This document shows, one piece after another, positions 15,726 through 23,268 of a stretch of 33,146 nucleotides of DNA. The notes under the pieces are model-generated. The model was not told the origin of the DNA. It searched no databases and was given only the letters and a program-made list of their open reading frames with translations. Source of the DNA: Rickettsiales bacterium (GTDB lineage Bacteria; Pseudomonadota; Alphaproteobacteria; Rickettsiales; JALZUV01). Location: assembly GCA_023301245.1 (NCBI GenBank), contig JALZUV010000087.1, positions 1 through 33,146 on the forward strand. The letters are read 5' to 3'. Position 1 is the stretch's first letter. Each line of letters starts with the position of its first letter. A program made the position numbers and the translations under genes.

Positions 15726-15959
15726 ATGACACCCGAACGCGCAAAACAACTTGCCGTACTCGCCCTGAGAGATAAAATCGTCGTCAATAAACGACAACTC
15801 GCCAAGATGCGAAAGTACCTGCCAGCCAACGCAGGACCCGACAACTTCGAAGTAGCCGCATACGCGGAACTACAATGTATTGTCGCGGAGCAAACAGCAG
15901 CAGCCAACCTACTAGGAAAAGGCAACACAATCCTGCTATACCCCAAAGAGAGCGCGTAA
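15726..15959 (+). CDS. Hypothetical helical protein
   Basis: 77 aa, helical, Ala/Leu/Lys-rich (ERAKQLAVLALRDKIVVNKRQLAKMRKYLP). Standard leader with cggagcaaaagct. Directly abuts the next gene without spacing (TAAATG). Confidence 0.85.
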   Translation: MTPERAKQLAVLALRDKIVVNKRQLAKMRKYLPANAGPDNFEVAAYAELQCIVAEQTAAANLLGKGNTILLYPKESA

Positions 15960-16247
15960 ATGGCCCGAGATAACGACGCACCAAACCCACATGTACCCTT
16001 ACGGGCCATACGAAACGCAACCCTTGTCACGGCCAAACGTATTCACGCAGACCACGGCTTTGTTAACTGCACGGCAATGATCGACGGTAAGCAAGTCGTC
16101 GGTCACACGATTTATAATTTCAACCAGCCCGAAGTCGCGGGTATTGGGTGTGCCGCACAACAGCGCCTCGACGAGATCGCAGCCAAGAGAGCCAGACAAT
16201 GCGCTGCGGCTATCACGGACGAGTTGAAGCTCGTCAACAAGTTTTAG
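15960..16247 (+). CDS. Hypothetical small protein
   Basis: 95 aa; starts immediately after the previous stop. Basic-helical ends and a beta segment in the middle (HGFVNCTAMIDGKQVVGHTIYNF). No motif recognised. Confidence 0.85.
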   Translation: MARDNDAPNPHVPLRAIRNATLVTAKRIHADHGFVNCTAMIDGKQVVGHTIYNFNQPEVAGIGCAAQQRLDEIAAKRARQCAAAITDELKLVNKF

Positions 16248-16249
16248 TC

Positions 16250-16402
16250 ATGGCATGGCCCATCGAAAAGAGCGGCGCGTTCATCGACGGTGAATACGTT
16301 TCCGCAGAAGAGCTAGAAGCAGCATCGGACTTTTACGAGCGCGTAGTTACACCTCTTGCTCGGGGCGAAGTACCCAAAGCATATAAGGACGAAAACAAAT
16401 GA
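16250..16402 (+). CDS. Hypothetical mini-protein
   Basis: 50 aa from ATG 16250, 2 nt after the previous stop; the track's 16148 start is inside the previous gene. Acidic (SGAFIDGEYVSAEELEAASDFYERV). The RBS is weak, so expression by re-initiation is likely. Stop overlaps the next start (ATGA). Confidence 0.72.
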   Translation: MAWPIEKSGAFIDGEYVSAEELEAASDFYERVVTPLARGEVPKAYKDENK

Positions 16403-16881
16403 CTGTAATGAAAATGCAAGACTTCATGGAAACGCATATCTGGCCTTGCTGGATACACGGCAAGGAAGTGAAACGCGTAGAGACACCAATGCTGTTTCCC
16501 GTGGACAAGGTATACGATGTATTCTTCTTCGATGGCAAAGTAATAACCGTACCCCACGACCAACTCGTATCCCTAGAGGGTTGCCGACACAATCCCAAGC
16601 AAATATACGCGGGGGACGTAGATGGTTGTAAACGTATGGATACCCTGCCACCACTCGCAGTAGAAGACACGACACTTTTAACGGTTGTAAATCACGAGCA
16701 TGTATGCTTTGACCTACCTTATAAGAAGGACCAGAGTACGTTACAATTCTTGAAGGACAACACAGAAAGTATAGCCCCTCACTTATTGCGGTATGGTTGT
16801 ACTTTTCACATTCGGTTCCCTGACAGTCCAAAGCTCTTCCCCATCACATGGCACCCGCAAACGGGCTTCTCTCACCTATAG
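16399..16881 (+). CDS. Hypothetical protein
   Basis: 160 aa, mixed alpha/beta, with a plausible beta-rich core (VDKVYDVFFFDGKVITVPHDQLVSLEG). Two copies of a GGTTGTAAA motif fall inside it (16624, 16683), so that motif is not confined to intergenic DNA. No family recognised. Ends the operon before palindrome 8. Confidence 0.87.
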   Translation: MTVMKMQDFMETHIWPCWIHGKEVKRVETPMLFPVDKVYDVFFFDGKVITVPHDQLVSLEGCRHNPKQIYAGDVDGCKRMDTLPPLAVEDTTLLTVVNHEHVCFDLPYKKDQSTLQFLKDNTESIAPHLLRYGCTFHIRFPDSPKLFPITWHPQTGFSHL

Positions 16882-16896
16882 GTACTAATTACACGC

Positions 16897-16961
16897 TGGA
16901 CCACTTCGCAAACGTTTGCTAAAAGCGGGTAACAACCACAACGCGGAGCAAACGCAATGAC
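16897..16961 (+). repeat. 65-bp leader repeat, copy 1 (contains palindrome 8)
   Basis: Identical to 20493-20557, including palindrome (16908-16919), spacer, RBS and ATGAC. The genes behind the two copies are unrelated, so the regulatory leader moved as a unit. Flanking CGCTGGACCACTTC is also shared with the leader at 21528. Confidence 0.95.
16908..16919. promoter_or_regulatory. GCAAACGTTTGC palindrome 8
   Basis: Exact copy 37 nt before ATG 16957. Confidence 0.85.
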
Positions 16962-17184
16962 CGAATACACATTTCACGTATTTCTAAACGACCCAGATAG
17001 TAACGTGTGGGCGCAAGAAGTAACAGCCACACACAAAAAAGACGCTATACAAAAAGCCATTGAGACTTGCATAGCCGAGTGCCGAAGGAACGAAATAGGC
17101 TTCGAGGGTTACGATGGCCCCGACGACGTTAACGCCGACAACTTCGAAGAATTTAGCTGCATAAGAGGCGGGGAGCGAGTATAA
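16957..17184 (+). CDS. Hypothetical small protein
   Basis: 75 aa, acidic, ferredoxin-like/double-psi appearance (YTFHVFLNDPDSNVWAQEVTATHKKDAIQKAIETCI) with an acidic C-terminus. Standard leader. Coupled to the next gene by 1-nt overlap. Confidence 0.85.
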   Translation: MTEYTFHVFLNDPDSNVWAQEVTATHKKDAIQKAIETCIAECRRNEIGFEGYDGPDDVNADNFEEFSCIRGGERV

Positions 17185-17696
17185 TGGATACGAAACTTTA
17201 CGAACCCCACAGAGACACCGACATTGAAATCGTGTCTAACGAAGACTTTAGGACAAGCGGACTGCGCTTTGCCAATACAGCTAAAGAGGGTGACATCATA
17301 CGCGCTTTCGACTTCCGACCTAGCGCAGACAGGTCAGACCAATGGGTGCAGGGGAAAGTATATCGGTATATCCGAAAGCATGGCGTCTTATTCTACGAGG
17401 TACAAATCTCCGACGCCAGCGAGATAAACCATCGCATAGGCCTAATGATACTCGTACCTGCGGGCCTCGCTTGTGGTGATTGGGAAACACGCATTACGCT
17501 GCAATCCACGGCACAGCCCTTGTTCACGCACCTATTCACTATCCCTTGTCCGTCTGCTATTGATATCGACCACATTGATATAATGCACAGCACAACGGCT
17601 AACACATTTGAGGCTATTTACTACGATAAGGACGGCAAGATAATGGACACTGCCTTACTTGACAATCTAGCCCGACTAGAACTACCTTTCGCCTAG
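17184..17696 (+). CDS. Hypothetical protein
   Basis: 170 aa, beta-rich, with a KEGDIIRAFDFRPSADRSDQWVQGKVYRYIRKHGVLFYEVQI segment that looks like a small SH3/OB-type barrel. RBS GGGGAG. No catalytic motif. Unknown function. Confidence 0.87.
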   Translation: MDTKLYEPHRDTDIEIVSNEDFRTSGLRFANTAKEGDIIRAFDFRPSADRSDQWVQGKVYRYIRKHGVLFYEVQISDASEINHRIGLMILVPAGLACGDWETRITLQSTAQPLFTHLFTIPCPSAIDIDHIDIMHSTTANTFEAIYYDKDGKIMDTALLDNLARLELPFA

Positions 17697-17705
17697 GAGA
17701 CGATA

Positions 17706-17918
17706 ATGACTTACCAACATATAACCCCAGACCAGCACGAGCGTATCAACGCCATTGTAAAAAAGCACTTAAGGAAGCGTGATAGGTCCACACACGAGAT
17801 GCGTTATCAGGACTGCGAACGACTAGGTATGGATGCCGTCAATAAATACTGCCGAACGGAAGGTATACCAACCCTCGGCACACATATGGTAAACGCAGCA
17901 ATCGCGTTGGCAGGCTAG
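17706..17918 (+). CDS. Hypothetical small protein
   Basis: 70 aa, His/Arg-rich helical (HERINAIVKKHLRKRDRSTHEMRYQDCERLG). RBS AGGAG, 9 nt after the previous stop. Unknown. Confidence 0.84.
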   Translation: MTYQHITPDQHERINAIVKKHLRKRDRSTHEMRYQDCERLGMDAVNKYCRTEGIPTLGTHMVNAAIALAG

Positions 17919-17927
17919 GGGACGGCA

Positions 17928-18266
17928 ATGACTAAAGGATTAACAAGCGGACGCGGCAGCGAAGTAAACCGCGCTAAGATCGGTGGCACAACAACGCTAC
18001 TAGGCGACCCTACAAAGAAACGTGAGAAGCCATATACTATCCTACTATTTCCCGGAGGGCATGTAGAAGTAGCCCGCTGCGAAGACGGTAGCTACTGGGT
18101 CCACGTTGCGACCAAGGAAACCCCCGACTGCGCCACAGCCAAGATCACCAACGCCCGTGTAGACGCGGAAGGGCGGTACTGCGACGAGACAAATGGAGCA
18201 CTGCAAGCGGAGATAGACAAGGGCGGGGTCAACCATATCGCCTTCCTTGTATCCCCACCCAAGTAG
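17928..18266 (+). CDS. Hypothetical small protein
   Basis: 112 aa. Basic flexible N-terminus (residues 1-33), then a beta-rich domain with a Trp and two Cys (EDGSYWVHVATKETPDCATAKI). GGGGA RBS. Last gene before the endolysin unit. Confidence 0.86.
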   Translation: MTKGLTSGRGSEVNRAKIGGTTTLLGDPTKKREKPYTILLFPGGHVEVARCEDGSYWVHVATKETPDCATAKITNARVDAEGRYCDETNGALQAEIDKGGVNHIAFLVSPPK

Positions 18267-18356
18267 CGCCCGTTAACCATACTTCCTTACGGAACCTTAG
18301 TTACTATCCGTTAGCTTACACCTATCGGCGGAATTCACCGCCCATAGGAGCTAACC

Positions 18357-18911
18357 ATGTTAAACCGTTTTCACGTAACGGGCCTTGTATTCACGGGCCT
18401 TGCCGCAATCATCTCCCAGTTCTCGGGACCCGTAGAGTATATCCCACCACAAGGCGCGCGGCCTACGGAACAAAAAGATATAGCCACACAAAAAGCCGAA
18501 GAGTACGAACGGGTAAAGCAAATGGCTTGCCTATCCATGACTGTATGGGGCGAAGCGCGGGGCGAAAGCCTTCTAGGGCAACACGCCGTCGCAAGTGTCA
18601 TAGCGAACCGTATAGACGACCCACGCTTCCCTAACACGGCATGTGGCGTGGTACACCAGCCTAAGCAATTCTCAATGTGGAACGCGGGCGACCCTAATGG
18701 TCCAGCGGCCCTAACCGCCTTTAATTACAAAACAAGTCCCAGCGAGGATATACTTGAAGCTATACACGTATCTATGAAAGCCCTAAGCGGGGACCGTAAC
18801 CTCCCACGCACAAGTGTAAACTACCACAGCGCGGCAGTTAAACCCATCTGGCGTAAAGGACTAGATCACTATGAGCAAGTGGGCGCACATATCTTTTACG
18901 TCTACAAGTAA
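18357..18911 (+). CDS. SleB-like cell-wall hydrolase, putative endolysin
   Basis: 184 aa. From residue 57 the pattern CLSMTVWGEARGES, AVASVIANRI, FPNTACGVVHQPKQFSMW and RTSVNYHSAAVKP matches the SleB/Hydrolase_2 peptidoglycan-cleaving family; Glu66 in VWGEARGE is the likely catalytic acid. Residues 5-25 are hydrophobic and uncharged (GLVFTGLAAIISQFSG), so it carries a signal peptide or signal-anchor and reaches the periplasm via Sec. It should degrade the host wall at lysis. RBS AGGAG. A GGCGG/CCGCC hairpin sits about 30 nt before the RBS. No holin can be assigned with confidence nearby. Confidence 0.9.
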   Translation: MLNRFHVTGLVFTGLAAIISQFSGPVEYIPPQGARPTEQKDIATQKAEEYERVKQMACLSMTVWGEARGESLLGQHAVASVIANRIDDPRFPNTACGVVHQPKQFSMWNAGDPNGPAALTAFNYKTSPSEDILEAIHVSMKALSGDRNLPRTSVNYHSAAVKPIWRKGLDHYEQVGAHIFYVYK

Positions 18912-18934
18912 CACCTAAAACATTTGTGCCACTA

Positions 18935-18946
18935 GCAAACGTTTGC
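18935..18946. promoter_or_regulatory. GCAAACGTTTGC palindrome 9
   Basis: Inside the 16-bp palindrome TAGCAAACGTTTGCTA; 40 nt before ATG 18987; followed by ACTTAAATCA. Confidence 0.85.
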
Positions 18947-18986
18947 TAACTTAAATCATCAACCACAGCTTACACGGAGCAAAACG

Positions 18987-19505
18987 ATGTTTTCCTTAGA
19001 GGAACTTCAAACCAAGACCCACCTAACCCTAGGCTTCATACGAAGCGACGGAGACCTAGAGGTACTAGCTACCTTCAACAACGGCGCTGAGCAACTACCG
19101 CAAGCAATGTTCGTAACTCTCGTCATGTCCTACCTAACTACGGTACAAACAGAGCACAGCGATGCGCAATTATTCGATAGAGACGATGCACTCGATGTCA
19201 TCCAACTTACAAAAGCCGTACCAGATAGTAACACGTCAAAACTACTCGTCCTCGCTGGCTACAACGCAACAGAAGAGCACGTAGTCGAGCTACCCGAGGG
19301 CCGGCAATTTTCCGACATAAAAGAGTGGTATATGCGTTATGGCCGCTTCTTCTGCACATTCAGCGACGGGCTTGATTGGGTGCAAACAGAGGCCAACGAA
19401 GCCGAGACAGAGGTTACGGATTACAAGAGGCCGTCTTACGTCACACTATACGCGACAGACGGAGAAACCCACGATTACGACACTGTTCTAGCAGAGACGG
19501 GATAG
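18987..19505 (+). CDS. Hypothetical protein
   Basis: 172 aa, acidic, alpha/beta, no motif recognised (e.g. LTLGFIRSDGDLEVLATFNNG). First gene after palindrome 9; the next gene starts 4 nt later with TTG. Confidence 0.87.
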   Translation: MFSLEELQTKTHLTLGFIRSDGDLEVLATFNNGAEQLPQAMFVTLVMSYLTTVQTEHSDAQLFDRDDALDVIQLTKAVPDSNTSKLLVLAGYNATEEHVVELPEGRQFSDIKEWYMRYGRFFCTFSDGLDWVQTEANEAETEVTDYKRPSYVTLYATDGETHDYDTVLAETG

Positions 19506-19509
19506 AGCG

Positions 19510-19875
19510 TTGCCCATACGAAAAAGACATACAACCAAACAACCCTTTAGGACCGACAAACGCAATATGCGTCAGTTGACGGATTGGCTTTCGGTACAAT
19601 CGGGAAAGGTACTCACCTTCGTTGAATACGACGGGTTCCTATTACACTTCGGCATCGAAGAGCGGTGGACTTACCACGCAACACACCTAGACGGGTCGGA
19701 AACACCCGCTAAAGAGGTACTGCCTTACGAGTTCAATGGTCGCATGCTGCCTTGCGGTGGTTACCCCAAATACTTTGCTTTCACTTGTTACCCGTGCCAA
19801 CTTACGGACGACGACGCCGTTTACTTACTAAAGAACGGCCTAACACAAAAGCGCCATGAAAGGTTCGAGCAATGA
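19510..19875 (+). CDS. Hypothetical protein with MPIRKR N-terminus (TTG start)
   Basis: 121 aa. TTG is accepted because the N-terminus then reads MPIRKRHTTKQPFR, the signature shared with genes at 7356, 15235 and 30716; this is an independent argument for the start. Body contains CYPC and a Gly-rich stretch (CGGYPKYFAFTCYPC) that may bind metal. Overlaps the next gene by 4 nt. Confidence 0.84.
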   Translation: MPIRKRHTTKQPFRTDKRNMRQLTDWLSVQSGKVLTFVEYDGFLLHFGIEERWTYHATHLDGSETPAKEVLPYEFNGRMLPCGGYPKYFAFTCYPCQLTDDDAVYLLKNGLTQKRHERFEQ

Positions 19876-20135
19876 TTATAGTTCACACACCGAGCGGTCC
19901 CAAGACTGTCATCATTGACAAGCGGTACACGTCCCTCTCTCTTTGGGATGACGGAGACGGAAACTTTACCGTCGCTAAGAACATTGAAAACGACCAGCCG
20001 CATATAGGCATCCGTACTGACGCAGTGTTCGACAACCAAGAGGACGGACTTCGCTGGCTAGCGTACAACTTCGGCCACTCTCGGCAGATTTGGTGTGAGC
20101 GGGACACAAGCTTCGAACTCATGGAGCTAGTGTAA
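19872..20135 (+). CDS. Hypothetical small protein
   Basis: 87 aa. Starts MIIVHTPSGPKTVIID, with a faint resemblance to the gene at 24920 (TPRGPRKVLH). Coupled on both sides (ATGA, TAATG). Unknown. Confidence 0.84.
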   Translation: MIIVHTPSGPKTVIIDKRYTSLSLWDDGDGNFTVAKNIENDQPHIGIRTDAVFDNQEDGLRWLAYNFGHSRQIWCERDTSFELMELV

Positions 20136-20317
20136 TGGTTGTAAATGCACATACGATAGCAGAGCGACACAAAGTAGATGAAACTACGGCTAAGGCATTG
20201 ATATATGAGACGGGCAACTACGGTTTCGAGAAAGACCACCCTAGCTTTATGGCCGTGCTGGACACCCTCGCGGATGTTTGGCCTAATACCGAACAAGCCG
20301 ACTTTAGCTGGGCTTAA
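20135..20317 (+). CDS. Hypothetical small acidic protein
   Basis: 60 aa. Residues 5-30 (HTIAERHKVDETTAKALIYETGNYGFEKD) look like a small helix-turn-helix. The first codons lie on a GGTTGTAAA motif copy. Role unknown. Confidence 0.78.
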   Translation: MVVNAHTIAERHKVDETTAKALIYETGNYGFEKDHPSFMAVLDTLADVWPNTEQADFSWA

Positions 20318-20321
20318 GAAT

Positions 20322-20480
20322 ATGTCTCGTACTAAGCAACCAAGCCTATCGACGGTACAATACGTACTCGGTTACGAACGTGTTACACAGGCGCACAAGA
20401 CATGTATAAACTCAAATAGTATACTCCTGTGGTTGGAGCGGGGACGGCTTTATGAACCGTCCCCAACATCCCACAAGTAA
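20322..20480 (+). CDS. Hypothetical mini-protein
   Basis: 52 aa from ATG 20322; the track's 20205 start is out of context. Basic, begins MSRTKQPSLSTVQYVLGYERVT. The RBS is weak (TAAG), and re-initiation after the 4-nt gap is likely. The DNA before the stop includes a short inverted sequence (ggggacgg...ccgtcccc) that may act as a weak terminator. Confidence 0.65.
   Translation: MSRTKQPSLSTVQYVLGYERVTQAHKTCINSNSILLWLERGRLYEPSPTSHK
20443..20464 (+). terminator. Possible weak terminator hairpin
   Basis: GGGGACGG / CCGTCCCC inverted repeat near 20440-20465 inside the end of the mini-protein gene; no T-tract, so intrinsic termination is uncertain. Confidence 0.4.
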
Positions 20481-20492
20481 CCTATTATTACA

Positions 20493-20557
20493 TGGACCAC
20501 TTCGCAAACGTTTGCTAAAAGCGGGTAACAACCACAACGCGGAGCAAACGCAATGAC
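20493..20557 (+). repeat. 65-bp leader repeat, copy 2 (contains palindrome 10)
   Basis: Exact copy of 16897-16961, from TGGACCAC through the start codon. Confidence 0.95.
20504..20515. promoter_or_regulatory. GCAAACGTTTGC palindrome 10
   Basis: 37 nt before ATG 20553. Confidence 0.85.
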
Positions 20558-20873
20558 TTTATCCAATATACATGACGGCCCCGCCGACGAAGCCCAGTCC
20601 TTCAAGTTGATAAATCGCGGTTATGCACCCGATGTTTACAGCGCAGGGCAATACTTCGAGACCTGCGAAGACATGTACGACCACATGCTAAACTGCATGC
20701 CTCCCAAGTTCTTTGACGGCAACGCCTTTATGATGTCCGAAGCCAGCACGGGAAACCTAGCCGAAGTCTATGTACGCATCGACGGGCGTTACTACTGCAT
20801 CACTTGTGAGAACACCTCGCAGCTCGTTATGAACCGCACCCTTCACGCCCTACGCAGCGAAGTGGGGGACTAA
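20553..20873 (+). CDS. Hypothetical protein
   Basis: 106 aa, acidic, four to five Cys including ETCEDM and YYCITCENT (a CxxC). Begins MTLSNIHDGPADEAQ. Unrelated to the gene behind the other copy of the same leader. Next gene starts 1 nt after its stop. Confidence 0.85.
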   Translation: MTLSNIHDGPADEAQSFKLINRGYAPDVYSAGQYFETCEDMYDHMLNCMPPKFFDGNAFMMSEASTGNLAEVYVRIDGRYYCITCENTSQLVMNRTLHALRSEVGD

Positions 20874-20874
20874 C

Positions 20875-21129
20875 ATGTTCTCCTTCTCCATGCACTTAAG
20901 CCAGAACGACTATAAAACCCTACGCCTCGCAGCCATGGGTATAGGCCCTCCCTTTCACCATGAATTCACTCGGGACCCTACGTCTCAGGACGTAACATTT
21001 ACTACAACAAATGTACGTAAACTATGCGCGCAGCTTGAGCACCTATTTGACTTTGGGGCAACATCGGCATATGATGTTATGGATATGCACATGACCGCAG
21101 AAACACACGGTTACTACACTATAGGATAG
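20875..21129 (+). CDS. Hypothetical small protein
   Basis: 84 aa, His/Met-rich C-terminal half (AYDVMDMHMTAETHGYYTIG). Directly after the preceding stop. Unknown. Confidence 0.82.
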   Translation: MFSFSMHLSQNDYKTLRLAAMGIGPPFHHEFTRDPTSQDVTFTTTNVRKLCAQLEHLFDFGATSAYDVMDMHMTAETHGYYTIG

Positions 21130-21137
21130 CTCATACT

Positions 21138-21320
21138 ATGACATATGTAATTATTATACTACTAAAACTACTGATTGGACTTCTCGGGGTAGTCCTCATA
21201 CTTACGGCCTTTCTTGAGGACAGTTTCAGGCCAACACCATACGGAGTTATAAACTGGCGATTATTTTGGGTAGGAATATTAATCCTCGCTTTCTTAACTA
21301 CGTGGCAGGTGTTCCCATGA
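21138..21320 (+). CDS. Small membrane protein (two hydrophobic segments)
   Basis: 60 aa: IIILLKLLIGLLGVVLILTAFL and LFWVGILILAFLTTWQVF form two membrane spans with a short polar link, giving a hairpin topology as in some class II holins. It overlaps the next membrane gene by 4 nt. The endolysin is 2.2 kb upstream, so holin is only a possibility. Confidence 0.8.
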   Translation: MTYVIIILLKLLIGLLGVVLILTAFLEDSFRPTPYGVINWRLFWVGILILAFLTTWQVFP

Positions 21321-21514
21321 CCTGCAATAAAGAAACCCGAAAGCCTCCACAGGTAAGGTCGACTATTATAACTTGTACGATATTCCTCGTGCTTGCGATT
21401 GTCGGTCCCGCGATACACGACCAGTACCAGCAAGGACAATCGGATAAAGAATACGAAGAATGCGTCCGATTTAAGGAAATGTTTCAGACCCGTATCGTCA
21501 AATGCAAGGGGTAG
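21317..21514 (+). CDS. Small single-pass membrane protein
   Basis: 65 aa from ATG 21317 (ATGA overlap). Basic N-terminus (NKETRKPPQVR), one span (TIITCTIFLVLAIVGPAI), then a charged tail with Cys (YEECVRFKEMFQTRIVKC). N-in topology with a short periplasmic tail is compatible with a spanin-like or accessory lysis protein; unproven. Confidence 0.78.
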   Translation: MTCNKETRKPPQVRSTIITCTIFLVLAIVGPAIHDQYQQGQSDKEYEECVRFKEMFQTRIVKCKG

Positions 21515-21540
21515 TAGCCTCGAAAACGCTGGACCACTTC

Positions 21541-21552
21541 GCAAACGTTTGC
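21541..21552. promoter_or_regulatory. GCAAACGTTTGC palindrome 11
   Basis: 37 nt before ATG 21590; leader continues TATATTAAATAAACAACAACC, matching the leaders at 13944 and 15679 and sharing upstream CGCTGGACCACTTC with 16894. Confidence 0.85.
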
Positions 21553-21589
21553 TATATTAAATAAACAACAACCACGCGGAGCAAACGCA

Positions 21590-21856
21590 ATGATCGACTT
21601 AGTACAAGCCATGCAAACCCTCAGGGTAGCAATGCAAGGGGCTAAAGAATTCTCATCCTTCGCCCTAGGTGAGGAACGCGGACACGGCCTCTTCACCAAG
21701 GACACACTACGCTGGGACAACGAAGAGGCGGGGAGCACAGAGAGTGATATTCACTACTGCCAATCTAACCCGCTAGTTCTCGCTTACGCATCCTACAACG
21801 CCGTAACAGGGGAAGCTCGCATCTTACCCACACCTACGCCGGAGGAATTGTCGTGA
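21590..21856 (+). CDS. Hypothetical protein, first of a duplicated pair (copy 1)
   Basis: 88 aa. The C-terminal segment LVLAYASYNAVTGEARILPTPTP matches the gene at 24633 (VVAYAAYDKKTGQMTILPTPN), so these are paralogues. The following genes (21853 and 24920) also resemble each other, so a two-gene unit was duplicated. Function unknown. Confidence 0.87.
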   Translation: MIDLVQAMQTLRVAMQGAKEFSSFALGEERGHGLFTKDTLRWDNEEAGSTESDIHYCQSNPLVLAYASYNAVTGEARILPTPTPEELS

Positions 21857-22077
21857 TCGTAACCCTAGGACATTTTGCCACAAGACTAAACGAGCGCGTC
21901 TTACACGACGTTGTAGCCGTTCGAGTACAACGGGCAGCTACGATAATTGAATTTGACAACGGAACCCAAGAGGTCGCGTTGTTCTGGGACAATACACTAG
22001 ACGGAGACGATATACCGTTCACGTATGATGGCGTAACATACGAAACACTAGCCATAGGCGAGGTTACTCATGCCTAA
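21853..22077 (+). CDS. Hypothetical protein, second of a duplicated pair (copy 1; GTG start)
   Basis: 74 aa. GTG start with strong GGAGG 8-9 nt upstream and GTGA overlap with the previous stop. The ending FTYDGVTYETLAIGE corresponds to FVYEGTEYVELHIL in the gene at 24920. A small beta-rich domain. Confidence 0.85.
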   Translation: MIVTLGHFATRLNERVLHDVVAVRVQRAATIIEFDNGTQEVALFWDNTLDGDDIPFTYDGVTYETLAIGEVTHA

Positions 22078-22333
22078 GCATATGGAGAAAACTCTCATAC
22101 GAGATCGTTGGTTCGCATCTACCCATGTAGGGACAATCGACTACCTCTATCGGGGTACGCAAGGCATAGTTGCAGATGTTCATACGCACAAGCCTACCCG
22201 TTTCCGCTTCACTTTGGGCTGGTCATCTACCATCGACCCGAAGTTCCACGTAAAAGATTTATGGCGACCGACCCGCGCATGGGCCATAGCCTCCGTAATA
22301 AAAAGGATTGAAACTTACCATGGCCAAACTTAG
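22070..22333 (+). CDS. Hypothetical small protein
   Basis: 87 aa, basic, Trp-rich (RDRWFASTHVG, LGWSSTIDPKFHVKDLWRPTRAWA). GAGG RBS; overlaps the previous stop by 8 nt. Unknown. Confidence 0.83.
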   Translation: MPKHMEKTLIRDRWFASTHVGTIDYLYRGTQGIVADVHTHKPTRFRFTLGWSSTIDPKFHVKDLWRPTRAWAIASVIKRIETYHGQT

Positions 22334-22556
22334 CCCAGACGACCAGCATCTTTTAACCGAGCTACCTAAAGTCTCCACGAATTTACGCGCCGAAGCCGAC
22401 ATATGGGCGAAAAGTCCCGAGAGCCAATCCGCAGCGGCCAACACTAGGAGGATGGCGGACAACGTAGATTTAGCCATACGCAGGATTAAAGCATTAAGCG
22501 ACACAAACGACCGATTAACTAAAAGATTGGGGAAATCCGATGGCCGAACTCATTGA
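22320..22556 (+). CDS. Hypothetical helical protein
   Basis: 78 aa from ATG 22320 (the track's 22308 start is less likely). Helical with heptad-like character (NLRAEADIWAKSPESQSAAANTRRMADNVDLAIRRIKALSDTNDRLTKRL), possibly a short coiled coil. Overlaps both neighbours. Confidence 0.82.
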   Translation: MAKLSPDDQHLLTELPKVSTNLRAEADIWAKSPESQSAAANTRRMADNVDLAIRRIKALSDTNDRLTKRLGKSDGRTH

Positions 22557-22971
22557 CACACCTTGCCCCTCTTTATACACTCGCGTCCTTGTAACCCTAC
22601 AGTTATCGTTGCTTATGAACTTCTCCATCGCGATTTGCCCTACGCGACACGGCAAGGAAGCTATCACAGAGCAGAAACGCCTCTTGCGATTTGCCCTTCT
22701 TATGAGCTACAACCCTCTCGCCTTGCGTATCGTGAAAACGCTACAGCGAGAGCGGGAACCCTTCACAGCCCCAACCATGTTGATACGAAACGTCTCACGG
22801 CGGGGGGATAGCGAACGTAAGCTACAGCGTACACTAAGAAAGCTAGAGAAGGCGGGAATAGTAATACGGTTCACGAAGCAAGAAGACCTAGACGGCATAT
22901 TTCTCATTGGCGGTGACCGCAGCTTCTACCGCCTTACAGAACCCTACAACACCATGGAGCTACCCGCATGA
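22540..22971 (+). CDS. Winged-helix-like DNA-binding protein
   Basis: 143 aa. Residues about 63-115 (ALRIVKTLQREREPFTAPTMLIRNVSRRGDSERKLQRTLRKLEKAGIVIRF) show helix, helix, recognition helix with Arg/Lys, then an ending strand (AGIVIRF) as in winged-helix regulators of MarR/ArsR shape. RBS GGGGA. It is one of few candidate regulators in the window and could be considered as a binder of the GCAAACGTTTGC sites, although no known link exists. Confidence 0.84.
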   Translation: MAELIDTPCPSLYTRVLVTLQLSLLMNFSIAICPTRHGKEAITEQKRLLRFALLMSYNPLALRIVKTLQREREPFTAPTMLIRNVSRRGDSERKLQRTLRKLEKAGIVIRFTKQEDLDGIFLIGGDRSFYRLTEPYNTMELPA

Positions 22972-23255
22972 CACACACTACGAGAGACCTCGCACTCTCC
23001 CTAATGCCTCTTATAGAGAAGGGCGACCACATGGCACAGGCCGACGTACTCGGGTCTATGGGCGTCCGTATACACTTGATGATCGACGATGCGCCGCGTA
23101 GCTGGGATACACACGCATGCTTATATAGTCTAGGGACCCTCTCTCGGCCAAGGGGTAATGAGGACTTCGTGGGAAGAATTCGTCTTACACAACATCCCGT
23201 ACGTAGAGCGAGTAAGGATTTCCCTCACTTCCACCCAACGTATCACGAAGTATAG
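22968..23255 (+). CDS. Hypothetical protein
   Basis: 95 aa. Contains LIEKGDHMAQADVLGSMGVRIHLMIDD, which parallels YMHEGLYDDLAAFLGEHGFRIHALIDY in the next gene, so it is a shorter paralogue. Its stop lies inside the AGGAGG RBS of that gene. Confidence 0.84.
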   Translation: MTHTTRDLALSLMPLIEKGDHMAQADVLGSMGVRIHLMIDDAPRSWDTHACLYSLGTLSRPRGNEDFVGRIRLTQHPVRRASKDFPHFHPTYHEV

Positions 23256-23268
23256 GAGGCCCCATAGA

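Noticed and set aside
23158-23268. ORF-track start for the gene at 23269, and a possible frameshift with 22968
   Set aside because: AGGAGG before 23269 and the intact stop of the previous gene inside it show two normal adjacent genes.
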